Part shown: positions 54,301 through 61,780 of the stretch, piece after piece
How the letters are laid out: each line of letters opens with the position of its first letter
How positions within the stretch are numbered: position 1 is the stretch's first letter
From: Flagellimonas spongiicola
GTDB lineage: Bacteria; Bacteroidota; Bacteroidia; Flavobacteriales; Flavobacteriaceae
Direction: 5' to 3'
Assembly: GCF_023502425.1 (NCBI RefSeq)
Contig: NZ_JAMFMA010000003.1
Span: 558,001 to 622,000, forward strand
DNA: 64,000 nucleotides
The notes under the pieces: model-generated
What the model was told of the DNA's origin: nothing
What the model saw: only the letters and a program-made list of their open reading frames with translations
Database searches by the model: none
Translations under genes and position numbers: made by a program

Positions 54301-57194
54301 ATTTCACCTTCAGATACCTGAATCACAGGAGTGTTTGTACCAGTGTTCAATTGTATTTTTAATGTTTCAGTATTTTCTATTTTACTATCATCGATAATTG
54401 GTACTGAAACCGTAATGATTTCACCATGGTTTCCATTGAAGTTTAGAATACCTGAAATTGATGTGTAATCTTCGGATGCAATTGCTGATCCGTTGGCGGT
54501 ACTGTGGTTCAATGTAAATCCACCATTGACATGCCCTACATGAAAAACATCCAAAATAGCATTTCCTGTTCCTTCATTAACTTGAATGTTGTTAATATAT
54601 AGACCAATTGGATCTCCGTTTTCAGTTACAAAAATATGTTGAGTATGACTTACCGCGTTACCAGTACAATCTGAAGCAGTCCATGTTCTTACTATAGTGT
54701 AGGTTGTACTTGATTGGTCTCCAATATAGGATTCATTTATGTCTACAGTTGCATTAAGATCACAATTGTCTGTTGCGGTTAGTATCTCGGCGCTAGGGAT
54801 AGCGTTATATGTAGCAACGGTGTCCCCTGGCAATGCCTCCACGAACACCGGAGCGGTGTTGTCCTCCACGGTAATGGTCTGAACGTGCTGTTCGGTGTTC
54901 CCGGCGCAGTCCTGAACGGTCCATGTCCTTGTGATGGTGTAATCCGAGGGGCAAGAGTCGTTGTCGGTCACCTGCTCGTCGAATATTACCGAAACCGCGG
55001 CGTCACAGTTGTCGGTCGCCGTAAGGGTATCGGCCGTTGGTACGTTTTCACAGGAAACGGTCGTGTCCCCAGGCAATGCCTCCACGAACACCGGAGCGGT
55101 GTTGTCCTCCACGGTAATGGTCTGTACGTGCTGTTCGGTGTTCCCGGCACAGTCCTGAACGGTCCATGTCCTTGTGATGGTGTAATCCGAGGGGCAAGAG
55201 TCGTTGTCTGTCACCTGCTCGTCGAATATTACCGAAACCGCGGCGTCACAGTTGTCGGTCGCCGTAAGGATATCGGCCGTTGGCACGTTTTCACAGGAAA
55301 CGGTCGTGTCCCCTGGCAATGCCTCCACGAACACCGGAGCGGTGTTGTCCTCCAACGTAATTACTTGAGTGAAGGGGTCACTGGTTCTTCCACACGTATC
55401 TGTAAAGGTCCATGTATTAGTATATGTTCCGATACTAGGACATGTGGGGTCAGCGATAAAATCACCAGAGATTTTGTTAAGGGTAAAATTGCAATATTCT
55501 GTGGCAGGCACCATATTTTGTGCAGCATTCAAAGCATCTGAATCATCGCAGTTTACGGTTGTATCCAAAGCGTTTGCAGCAGTAATCCAATTTACTTGGT
55601 TTGGCTGGTTTATCGCCACTAAAGTAGGGTCAAAATTTCCAATACCGCAACTGTCCAGTGTTCCCGAACTATAGGCGGTCACAGGATTCGTGTTCGTTGC
55701 ACCGCTAAATGTAGCCGTCGCTTGCATCGCGAAATTCGTGGAACAGGCGGTTTCTAAAAAATAGCACTGTTCTTTGATCTGTACATTAAAATCCAAGGTG
55801 TACAATGGATCTCCAACATCGGTGTTTCCATCAGGAATAAAGAAGCGAAGTTCCCTTGTAGTAGGATTGAAATTGTAAGTTACCCCGGATGGAAGCGTTT
55901 CTGTATTGATGAAATCCACTTCTGGGGCAAGCGTTGTAAATATCTCCAGTCCTTGTATATCGTCATTTCCTGAATTTTCTACATTTAATGACATTTGAAC
56001 TGAGTCGCCAGGATTGAATCCTGTACCTGAGGTTGATGAAGTAAAGTTCAATGCGCCAAGACTTGGTTCATATACTTCAACACTTAAACCTAAAAGATAA
56101 AGACCATAACTCTCTTGGTCTGATGTAATTTTTAACCGTGCGGATGTTTGATTGTTATCAATGAATTTGTTCGCTGTGTTCTGTAGATCAAAAATTGCGG
56201 CATCAAATCCTAATGTATTTGTACTTGCAGGGTTTCTGTTGGTATAGTCTGCATTATCCACCGTAATTCGACTATTGAAAAAATTATTGGCATCCCTTAA
56301 TGGTGTGGAAATGTTTGACCAGGTGTTATTGGTGTCATAGATTTGTAGCTGATCTCCAGAAATATCCTTATCACCTTCAAAGGAACCAAGGATAATATCT
56401 GCGTTCACATTTCCAGTAGGTACAGTTTGAAAGCCATTAAAATCAAATTCAACCTCACCTTCTGTTTTGGTAATGTGGACATAACCATCAAAGAGTGTTA
56501 CGTTTTTACCAATCATGCTTGGATTCTCGTAAACAAACACAATTTGCCATCCCCCGGAAGTTCCAGTATGGGAACCAGTATGTGAATATAAATCGCCTTC
56601 CGTGGCCTTAACGTTTGCTATTTGAAATTTACCATAAGGATTGGATAAGGCTATTACATCGTTGGTGATGTCCTTAACACATACATAAGGATCATTGACA
56701 AAATGTTCATCTCTACCTCTATAGATGACTTCATCAGCTGTGACCGTATTGTATGAAGATTGACCAGGCAACATCAATTTCACCTGATTGTAATTCCAAT
56801 TTGGCTCCGCTCCTCCATTACCCGTTTTATCGTCAACAGAGTATTCTTTATCTGCAGCGGCCCAATACAACAGAACCTTTTTGAAATTTAAACAACTTAA
56901 ACTTGGTTGTGGATTGGCAAAATTGGCGCTACTGGAATTAAAAGTTGAGGCATCGGAATCAATATCCACAAAAACATTGTTCGAAAAATCGTGATTACCA
57001 TCGTTGCCTGTATATGCATTTGTAGCATGCCTTGAAAGAACATTGTTGGCAATTATGGTGACATCACCTTTAATGGTTTCAGAATACCGTGAGGTAAAAG
57101 TCTTTTTTACCTGTCCTTTTACGGAAACACCTAAAAGGAGCACGATTGCTGGAACTAAAAATCGAAATGTAGAAGAGGTAGTTTTACGCTTCAT
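51333..57194 (-). CDS. Giant T9SS type-B adhesin with HYR-like and Calx-beta repeats
   Basis: This 1953-residue surface protein has a signal peptide (about 1-28) and an N-terminal globular region (to about 380). A DUF11-like domain (about 380-520) and a first set of about three 81-residue HYR-like repeats follow. Three Calx-beta domains (about 865-1215) come next, each ending in IDNDGG or a similar turn, then further HYR-like repeats (units of APVFVEALPTDTTVSCDNVP and TITRTWSTADCAGNPVNHVQ). The C-terminus is a gliding-motility domain (SNAVTANGDNINDLF, MIFNRWGDKVYES, GYIYLGTGAN). It is SprB-like in style, likely a cell-surface adhesin exported by T9SS with the downstream SprF. Parts of the gene differ sharply in base composition (see findings). 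Confidence 0.92.
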   Translation of the reverse strand: MKRKTTSSTFRFLVPAIVLLLGVSVKGQVKKTFTSRYSETIKGDVTIIANNVLSRHATNAYTGNDGNHDFSNNVFVDIDSDASTFNSSSANFANPQPSLSCLNFKKVLLYWAAADKEYSVDDKTGNGGAEPNWNYNQVKLMLPGQSSYNTVTADEVIYRGRDEHFVNDPYVCVKDITNDVIALSNPYGKFQIANVKATEGDLYSHTGSHTGTSGGWQIVFVYENPSMIGKNVTLFDGYVHITKTEGEVEFDFNGFQTVPTGNVNADIILGSFEGDKDISGDQLQIYDTNNTWSNISTPLRDANNFFNSRITVDNADYTNRNPASTNTLGFDAAIFDLQNTANKFIDNNQTSARLKITSDQESYGLYLLGLSVEVYEPSLGALNFTSSTSGTGFNPGDSVQMSLNVENSGNDDIQGLEIFTTLAPEVDFINTETLPSGVTYNFNPTTRELRFFIPDGNTDVGDPLYTLDFNVQIKEQCYFLETACSTNFAMQATATFSGATNTNPVTAYSSGTLDSCGIGNFDPTLVAINQPNQVNWITAANALDTTVNCDDSDALNAAQNMVPATEYCNFTLNKISGDFIADPTCPSIGTYTNTWTFTDTCGRTSDPFTQVITLEDNTAPVFVEALPGDTTVSCENVPTADILTATDNCDAAVSVIFDEQVTDNDSCPSDYTITRTWTVQDCAGNTEQHVQTITVEDNTAPVFVEALPGDTTVSCENVPTADTLTATDNCDAAVSVIFDEQVTDNDSCPSDYTITRTWTVQDCAGNTEQHVQTITVEDNTAPVFVEALPGDTVATYNAIPSAEILTATDNCDLNATVDINESYIGDQSSTTYTIVRTWTASDCTGNAVSHTQHIFVTENGDPIGLYINNIQVNEGTGNAILDVFHVGHVNGGFTLNHSTANGSAIASEDYTSISGILNFNGNHGEIITVSVPIIDDSKIENTETLKIQLNTGTNTPVIQVSEGEITIIDNDGGAGFGVSVADFNVDEDAGTANFTLSLNAEVQGGFDIDFNVSDITAMIGQDYNTANVSGTVTFTGNAGEQHNVAIDIMDDAAIEDTEQLSIQLSGLTTNLIQVVDGEATGTIIDNDGGAGLGVQFDLTNLDIDENAGTVSIPVSLNATVQEVFTVEFHTLNGSAQSALDYNGIPQNTQTLTFGGSNNNNQTVVISIIDDIIIENAEDFNVILSNISTNKVQILINDTATVNILDNDGNEGYPTDIILEACDIIPNPEVITVNSTCNTTVVYNEVITGQDDGCAMDYTITRTWTFSDCVGNTREHIQIVTILDTQAPSFVEILPMNLTISCDNIPNAEILTAVDSCDPNITVLFNEQITDTDSCGSNYTITRTWSTADCAGNPVNHVQVITVEDTTAPVFVETLPTDITVSCDNVPAAAILTATDNCDPNITVLFDEQITDTDSCGSNYTITRTWSTADCAGNPVNHVQVITVEDTTAPVFVEALPTDTTVSCDNVPAAAILTATDNCDPNITVLFDEQITDTDSCGSNYTITRTWSTTDCAGNPVNHVQVITVEDTTAPVFVEALPTDTTASCDNVPAAAILTATDNCDPNITVLFDEQITDSDSCGSNYTITRTWSTADCAGNPVNHVQVITVEDTTAPVFVEALPQDMTVMCNEVPDAATLTAMDNCNSNVNVSFTELISNDANCALGYTITRTWSTVDCAGNPTSHTQVISIAPTGPITSSVYDEEITLVCGDAIPEVPELTFTGGCGNYEVSFETETTTLMDTEDFMITRTWNVTDSCGNHAEFEQVIFVMQPQPEEVIVDICVEDDAIDLINYLPESFDTNGNFEIISGNVNLAGSVFDPANLEVGEYKINYSSTEGTCKYYVEFTIIVNSDCVPCGRDEIIVSNAVTANGDNINDLFTITGVEYCNYSFEVMIFNRWGDKVYESADYQNDWGGYAPNNAFGNSGMLPSGTYYYIINVTNAEIKPLNGYIYLGTGAN
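52134..53348 (-). repeat. Tandem 243-bp HYR-like repeats, distal array
   Basis: Five head-to-tail units of 81 codons start at 53348, 53105, 52862, 52619 and 52376 on the minus strand. The middle ones are nearly identical and the outer two are diverged. Each has four conserved Cys (SCDNVP, DNCDPN, DSCGSN, DCAGNP). Confidence 0.9.
53922..54300 (-). repeat. 31-bp exact direct repeats flanking a GC-rich Calx-beta cassette
   Basis: Bases 53922-53952 and 54270-54300 are identical over 31 positions and encode the IIDNDGGAG turn at the end of two Calx-beta domains. They are 348 bp (116 codons) apart, so loss or gain of the intervening cassette keeps the frame. The cassette itself is notably GC-rich. 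Confidence 0.88.
54621..55349 (-). repeat. Tandem 243-bp HYR-like repeats, proximal array
   Basis: Three 81-codon units start at 55349, 55106 and 54863 on the minus strand. The first two are nearly identical and GC-rich. The third switches to AT-rich, diverged sequence after about a dozen codons. Confidence 0.88.
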
Positions 57195-57426
57195 AAGTTC
57201 TGATTTGGGTTAACGGTAACCGTTTATCCAAACTTTATGAAAGGCTTAACCTAGTAATGAACAGTAAGTGAATGAATTGAAATAGAATTGGTCATTGCAG
57301 GTTAAGTGTTTCAAAGTTTAGATCGGAATTATGGATTTGGGTTTATAATTCTACGTCAAAGAAAGAACGGAATGGATTTTAACGAAAAGTTACACGATAT
57401 AGCTATCACATAAATCGTTGTATTAC

Positions 57427-57444
57427 CCATTCATCGATAAGGTG
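57427..57444 (-). promoter_or_regulatory. 18-bp motif upstream of the giant adhesin gene
   Basis: CACCTTATCGATGAATGG (minus strand) lies about 230 bases before the adhesin start and about 200 bases before clpP. It is the near-copy of the element at 51183-51200. The shared position upstream of adhesin and SprF genes suggests joint control. Confidence 0.5.
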
Positions 57445-57614
57445 AAAAAAACATAGATGACTGTAAAACAGTAAGTTGAATTGCTGTTTTTGACGTTTAA
57501 GTGTCGGGTTTTCCTGCTAAGCAACGCATCTCGACTTTTTGCTGCGGATCCGGCTCCATATTCAGAGCGGATTTAAACGCAATTTTAAGGCAAAAGGATT
57601 ACCTTTAATTTGAT

Positions 57615-57622
57615 TAATTTTG
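57615..57622 (+). promoter_or_regulatory. Candidate -7 box for clpP
   Basis: TAATTTTG fits TAnnTTTG, 20 bases upstream of the clpP ATG. Confidence 0.45.
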
Positions 57623-57642
57623 AAACTTTCAATAAATAACAA

Positions 57643-58191
57643 ATGAGTTCAAAAAAAGGAAAAGTTCACGAATTGATCCAAGAAAAGTTATTGGACGAAC
57701 GCAAGGTGTTTTTATGGGGTATGGTTGATGATGATTCAGCAAAACACGTTATAGATCGACTATTGTTTTTGGATCTTCAAAGTAATAACGAAATTCAATT
57801 GATTATTAATAGCCCAGGGGGTTATGTAACCTCTGGTTTTGCTATTTATGATACCATCAAACAGATAAAAAGTCCAGTTTCAACGGTTTGTTCCGGTTTG
57901 GCGGCTTCAATGGGGTCCATTTTGTTGTCCGTGGGTGAAAAGGGAAGACGTTTTATTCAACCGCATGCACGTGTTATGATCCACCAACCAAGTGGTGGAG
58001 CACAAGGTCAGGCCTCCAATATTGAAATCCAAGCCAAGGAAATCATTAAGACCAAGGAACTTGGAGCGAAAATCTTGGCGGATAACTGTGGTCAGGATTT
58101 TGACAAGGTCATGAAAGATTTTGATCGTGATTATTGGATGGGCGCTGAAGAATCAGTGGCTTACGGTATTGTGGATGGCATATTAGAATAA
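57643..58191 (+). CDS. clpP: ClpP-like serine protease subunit
   Basis: This 182-residue protein is slightly shorter than E. coli mature ClpP (193). Catalytic residues are Ser89 (SGLAASMGS), His114 (VMIHQPSGG) and Asp163 (RDYWMG). The NSPGGYVTSG and GIVDGIL motifs are intact. It starts MSSKKGKVHELIQEKLLDER, unlike the usual longer N-terminal propeptide, so it may be a paralogue used beside the main ClpP1. No clpX or tig gene is adjacent, which supports that reading. Confidence 0.9.
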   Translation: MSSKKGKVHELIQEKLLDERKVFLWGMVDDDSAKHVIDRLLFLDLQSNNEIQLIINSPGGYVTSGFAIYDTIKQIKSPVSTVCSGLAASMGSILLSVGEKGRRFIQPHARVMIHQPSGGAQGQASNIEIQAKEIIKTKELGAKILADNCGQDFDKVMKDFDRDYWMGAEESVAYGIVDGILE

Positions 58192-58462
58192 GCTGCAAGA
58201 CACCAAAAGGAAAAAGTCCTTCGCAATAAATTGTGAAGGACTTTTTTATATATAGACGCCGAGGCGGGATATTTGTTTTATATACGTCAAGTTTGATGCC
58301 AAAAGTTTACAGGTACTTTAATTATTTCTACTAAAGTTTCATTTTTAACGGAATTTTAGGACTTGAGCGGATATTTGAAACCCCTTTACGGGCATGTTGT
58401 CGCTAAAAATGCAGCCTATTTTCCGTACTTTTATAGACTAACCTGATTTCGCCCGCGGGCAT
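58192..58462 (+). other. Intergenic region clpP-kmo
   Basis: These 271 bases contain the clpP terminator, then AT-rich sequence with no ORF. A 10-bp perfect palindrome GCCCGCGGGC lies at 58451-58460, two bases before the kmo ATG. Confidence 0.55.
58211..58246 (+). terminator. Terminator of clpP
   Basis: A 16-bp stem (58211-58226 with 58231-58246, one G-U pair) has a TAAA loop and ends in six T. It lies 19 bases past the stop codon. Confidence 0.9.
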
Positions 58463-59821
58463 ATGGAACAAACTTCAAAAAATATAGCCATCATCGGTTC
58501 TGGATTGGTGGGCTCCTTGTTAGCGATTTACTTAAAAAAGAAAGGCCATGCTGTCACTGTTTTTGACAGACGACCGGATATTCGGACTGTTCACTTCTCT
58601 GGACGATCTATCAACTTGGCAATGAGTAATAGGGGATGGAAATCCTTGGAAAAAGTTGGACTGGGTGATGCCATAAGGGAAATTGCCATTCCGCTTGATA
58701 AGCGCGCAATGCATGTCAATAATAAACCGGTGTATTTTCAAAAATACGGTAAGGAGGGTGAGGCTATTTGGTCAATCTCGAGAGGGGTTTTAAATAGAAG
58801 GATGATTGATTTAGCCGAAAACGAAGGAGCAGTTTTTCGTTTTAATGAAAAGGTTTGGGATGTTGATCTACCTGAAGCCAAAATTTTCACGGGAGAATCA
58901 GAAAAAAGTGTTTGGAAAGAATATCAATATGATTTGATTTTTGGTTGTGATGGCGCATTTTCAAGGGTAAGGCATAAGATGCAAAGACGCAGCCGATTCG
59001 ATTATTCACAGGATTTTATTGATGTGGGTTATAAGGAACTAACGATTCCACCGAATGAAGACGGAACCCATAAACTGGATAATAATTCGTTTCATATTTG
59101 GCCAAGAGGAAAATTCATGTTGATTGCTATGCCCAATATTGATGGGAGCTTTACATGTACTTTATTTCTGCCATTTGAGGGAGAGGTATCTTTCGAAAAT
59201 ATTACAACAACAAAAGAAGCGAAGGCTTTCTTTAAGTCCTATTTTCCAAATGTTAGGAAGGAAATAGAAAATCTCACGGAGGATTTCTTTAAAAATCCTA
59301 CCAGTGCAATGGTTACGATGAAATGTTATCCATGGACGTATTGGAACAAGGTAGCTTTAGTTGGTGATTCTGCCCATGCCATAGTACCTTTTTATGGCCA
59401 AGGTATGAATGCAGGTTTTGAAGATATATATGTCCTTGACGAATTGATGGAAACGTATGGAGACGACTGGGATTCCATTTTTTCTGCCTATCAGAAATCC
59501 CGTAAACCCAATGCTGATGCCATTGCGGAATTAAGTTATCGCAACTTCAAGGAAATGAGCAGTAAAACGGCTGATTCCAAATTTTTACTTCAAAAAAAGA
59601 TAGAAAAGCATTTTGCATCAAAACATCCCGATAAATGGATTCCAGTTTATAGTAGGGTTACATTTTCTGATAGACCTTATGCCGAAGCTTTAGCTATTGG
59701 TGATGAACAGGAACGGATTATGCGTGAGGTAATGGAACTGCCCAATATTGAGGAAAATTGGGATTCCGATTTGGTAGCAGAGAAAATCATATCCCTTTTA
59801 AAAACAAAAAAAACCACCTAA
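58463..59821 (+). CDS. kmo: Kynurenine 3-monooxygenase
   Basis: KMO is an FAD-dependent hydroxylase converting L-kynurenine to 3-hydroxykynurenine with NADPH and O2. The 452-residue protein has the FAD-binding motif AIIGSGLVGSLLAIYL and the acidic VFDRRPD. The substrate region SGRSINLAMSNRGW and the second FAD motif ALVGDSAHAIVPFYGQGMNA are also present. The C-terminal helical region ends without the membrane anchor of the eukaryotic enzyme. With kynU in this window it gives two consecutive steps toward 3-hydroxyanthranilate. The stop codon lies inside the terminator hairpin. Confidence 0.94.
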   Translation: MEQTSKNIAIIGSGLVGSLLAIYLKKKGHAVTVFDRRPDIRTVHFSGRSINLAMSNRGWKSLEKVGLGDAIREIAIPLDKRAMHVNNKPVYFQKYGKEGEAIWSISRGVLNRRMIDLAENEGAVFRFNEKVWDVDLPEAKIFTGESEKSVWKEYQYDLIFGCDGAFSRVRHKMQRRSRFDYSQDFIDVGYKELTIPPNEDGTHKLDNNSFHIWPRGKFMLIAMPNIDGSFTCTLFLPFEGEVSFENITTTKEAKAFFKSYFPNVRKEIENLTEDFFKNPTSAMVTMKCYPWTYWNKVALVGDSAHAIVPFYGQGMNAGFEDIYVLDELMETYGDDWDSIFSAYQKSRKPNADAIAELSYRNFKEMSSKTADSKFLLQKKIEKHFASKHPDKWIPVYSRVTFSDRPYAEALAIGDEQERIMREVMELPNIEENWDSDLVAEKIISLLKTKKTT

Positions 59822-59834
59822 AAGGTGGTTTTTT
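59808..59834. terminator. Terminator overlapping the kmo stop codon
   Basis: A 12-bp stem (59808-59819 with 59823-59834) with a three-base loop carries the kmo stop codon TAA at its tip (59819-59821). A- and T-runs on both sides make it bidirectional, serving kmo and the convergent coiled-coil gene. Confidence 0.85.
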
Positions 59835-59855
59835 GATTTGTATGGTGAACCAAAA

Positions 59856-60635
59856 CTAGATTTTGGCAAACATTTCTTGCATTCTTGCTTGTTCTTCTTC
59901 AGCCAACAAAGGATCAACCAAAATTCTACCACTGTGTTCATCGGTTATGATCTTCTTTCTTGAAGCGATTTCAACCTGTACTTGTGGAGGAATTGTAAAG
60001 AAGGAACCACCGGAAGCGCCTCTTTCAACAGGAACCACGGCTAGACCATTTTTTACATTGTGACGGATTCTCTTGTAAGCTTGAATTAATCTGTCCTCAA
60101 TTTTCTCTTCAAACTCTTCGGATTTCTTAAGAAGTGCTTTTTCTTCTTTTTCGGTTTCAGCTAAAATAGCATCCAATTCACCTTTCTTATGCTTAAGGTG
60201 ACCTTCTCTTTCAGAAAGCTTTTCCTTGGTTTCTGAAACAACCTCTTTCTTTTGCTCAATTTGAGCTTTGAATTCCTTTATGTTTTTTTCAGCCAATTGG
60301 ATTTCCAACTCCTGAAATTCAATTTCCTTACTTAGGGAGTTGAATTCACGGCTGTTACGAACGTTTTTTTGTTGTTCGTTGTATTTTTTGATAAGGGTTT
60401 TGGACTCCTCAATAAGGTTCTTCTTTGCCGCAATTTCAAAATTTACGGTCTCAACATCGGTTTTTAGTTTGTCTATCCTTGTTTTTAGACCTAATACCTC
60501 GTCTTCCAAGTCCTGTACTTCCAAAGGAAGTTCACCCCTTACATTGCGTATTTCATCAACCCTGGAATCGATAAGTTGTAGATCATATAAAGCTCTTAAC
60601 TTTTCTTCCACGGTGTTTTCACTTTTATTCGCCAT
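59856..60635 (-). CDS. Zinc-ribbon-family coiled-coil protein lacking the zinc cysteines
   Basis: This 259-residue protein is a long coiled coil (about 25-190, rich in Glu and Lys). The C-terminal segment GGSFFTIPPQVQVEIASRKK then DEHSGRILVDP corresponds to the C4-type zinc ribbon of this family. The usual CGGC and C-x-x-C cysteines are replaced (GASGGS and TDEHSG), so it cannot bind zinc as the standard domain does. It starts 3 bases after the Nif3-like gene ends. Function unknown. Confidence 0.85.
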   Translation of the reverse strand: MANKSENTVEEKLRALYDLQLIDSRVDEIRNVRGELPLEVQDLEDEVLGLKTRIDKLKTDVETVNFEIAAKKNLIEESKTLIKKYNEQQKNVRNSREFNSLSKEIEFQELEIQLAEKNIKEFKAQIEQKKEVVSETKEKLSEREGHLKHKKGELDAILAETEKEEKALLKKSEEFEEKIEDRLIQAYKRIRHNVKNGLAVVPVERGASGGSFFTIPPQVQVEIASRKKIITDEHSGRILVDPLLAEEEQARMQEMFAKI

Positions 60636-60638
60636 ATA

Positions 60639-61733
60639 TTATAAATACTTGATGGGATTTGTAATGCTCTCCGATAAAGAGATTGCAAAATTAGGAATTT
60701 TTTTGATAAGATAATCAACCAATAAATCTTTTGTAAACTGCTCAGTTTCAAAGTGCCCGATATCTGCAATTACCATTTGGTTTTCAGCTTGGAAAAATTC
60801 GTGGTATTTAATGTCTGAAGTAATAAAAACATTGGCTCCGGCTGCTTTCGCGGCAGCAATGGCAAAGGCGCCACTACCTCCTAGAACTGCTACTTTGTTC
60901 ACTTTTTTATCCAGTAATTGCGAATGGCGTACCACAGAAGCTTTCATTCGTTGTTTTACTTGTTTCAGGAATTCTTTTTCATCTATGGCAGTTTCCAACA
61001 TCCCTATCATGCCCATACCAATGTCTTGATTTGGGTTTTCCAGCGTGTTGATTTCGTAGGCAACCTCTTCATAAGGATGTGCTTGGAACAAAGCTTGAAG
61101 TATTTTCTTTTCCTTCTCAAAGGAATAAATAACATGAATTTGCTCTTCCCTCTCGTAATGTAGTTCACCAACTTTTCCGGTGTTGGGATTTGTTCCTTCC
61201 CCTGGTTTGAAACTTCCTCTACCCTCAGTTCCAAAACTACAATCACTGTAATTTCCAATACTGCCAGCTCCAGCATTAAACAGTGCCTTTTTGATGGCCT
61301 CTGCTTGTTTTAATGGGGCATATGTAGTCAGTTTTTTGATTGTTCCATGCTTCGGGATCAAGATTTTTGGATTTTGAATACCCAAAACCTCGCATATCTT
61401 GGCATTGACCCCCAAATTGCTATTGTCCAATGCAGTATGCATACTATAGATGGATATATTATTGGCAATGGCCTTAAGCACTACACGCTCAACATAGTTT
61501 CTTCCCGTAATTTTCTTTAAACCTTTAAATATTATAGGATGAAAACTTACAATGAGATTACAGTTCTTTTCAATGGCTTCATCTACCACGGATTCCAGGG
61601 TATCCAAGGTCACTAATACTCCTGAAACCTTTTGATTGGGGTCACCAACCAACAATCCTACATTGTCAAAATCCTCTGCATGTGCCAGGGGTGCCAACTC
61701 TTCCAAAACACTCGCAATTTCTTTTACGGTCAT
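60639..61733 (-). CDS. Nif3-like dinuclear metal centre protein
   Basis: This 364-residue protein belongs to the Nif3/YbgI (DUF34) family, with metal-binding residues in VSFHPIIF, SMHTALDN and the C-terminal IADIGHFETE. An inserted middle domain (about 125-235) is usual for the longer members. Some members are annotated GTP cyclohydrolase type I-like, but the function remains uncertain. It is co-transcribed with the coiled-coil gene and divergent from lpxK across 47 bases. Confidence 0.9.
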   Translation of the reverse strand: MTVKEIASVLEELAPLAHAEDFDNVGLLVGDPNQKVSGVLVTLDTLESVVDEAIEKNCNLIVSFHPIIFKGLKKITGRNYVERVVLKAIANNISIYSMHTALDNSNLGVNAKICEVLGIQNPKILIPKHGTIKKLTTYAPLKQAEAIKKALFNAGAGSIGNYSDCSFGTEGRGSFKPGEGTNPNTGKVGELHYEREEQIHVIYSFEKEKKILQALFQAHPYEEVAYEINTLENPNQDIGMGMIGMLETAIDEKEFLKQVKQRMKASVVRHSQLLDKKVNKVAVLGGSGAFAIAAAKAAGANVFITSDIKYHEFFQAENQMVIADIGHFETEQFTKDLLVDYLIKKIPNFAISLSESITNPIKYL

Positions 61734-61780
61734 ACTGCTTATCTTAATGTGCTAAAGATAAAATATTATATTTTCGCCTT

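Larger units (their letters stand above)
57195..57642. other. Divergent intergenic region between adhesin gene and clpP
   Basis: No ORF of coding quality is visible in these 448 bases. They hold an 18-bp motif (57427-57444), an inverted repeat GGTTA-ACGG-TAACC (57208-57221) close to the adhesin start, and a clpP -7 box. It must contain the promoters of both divergent units. Confidence 0.6.

Noticed and set aside
54885..55541. A 218-codon plus-strand open frame inside the adhesin gene.
   Set aside because: It mirrors the GC-rich HYR-like repeats of the minus-strand gene and has no recognisable protein features.
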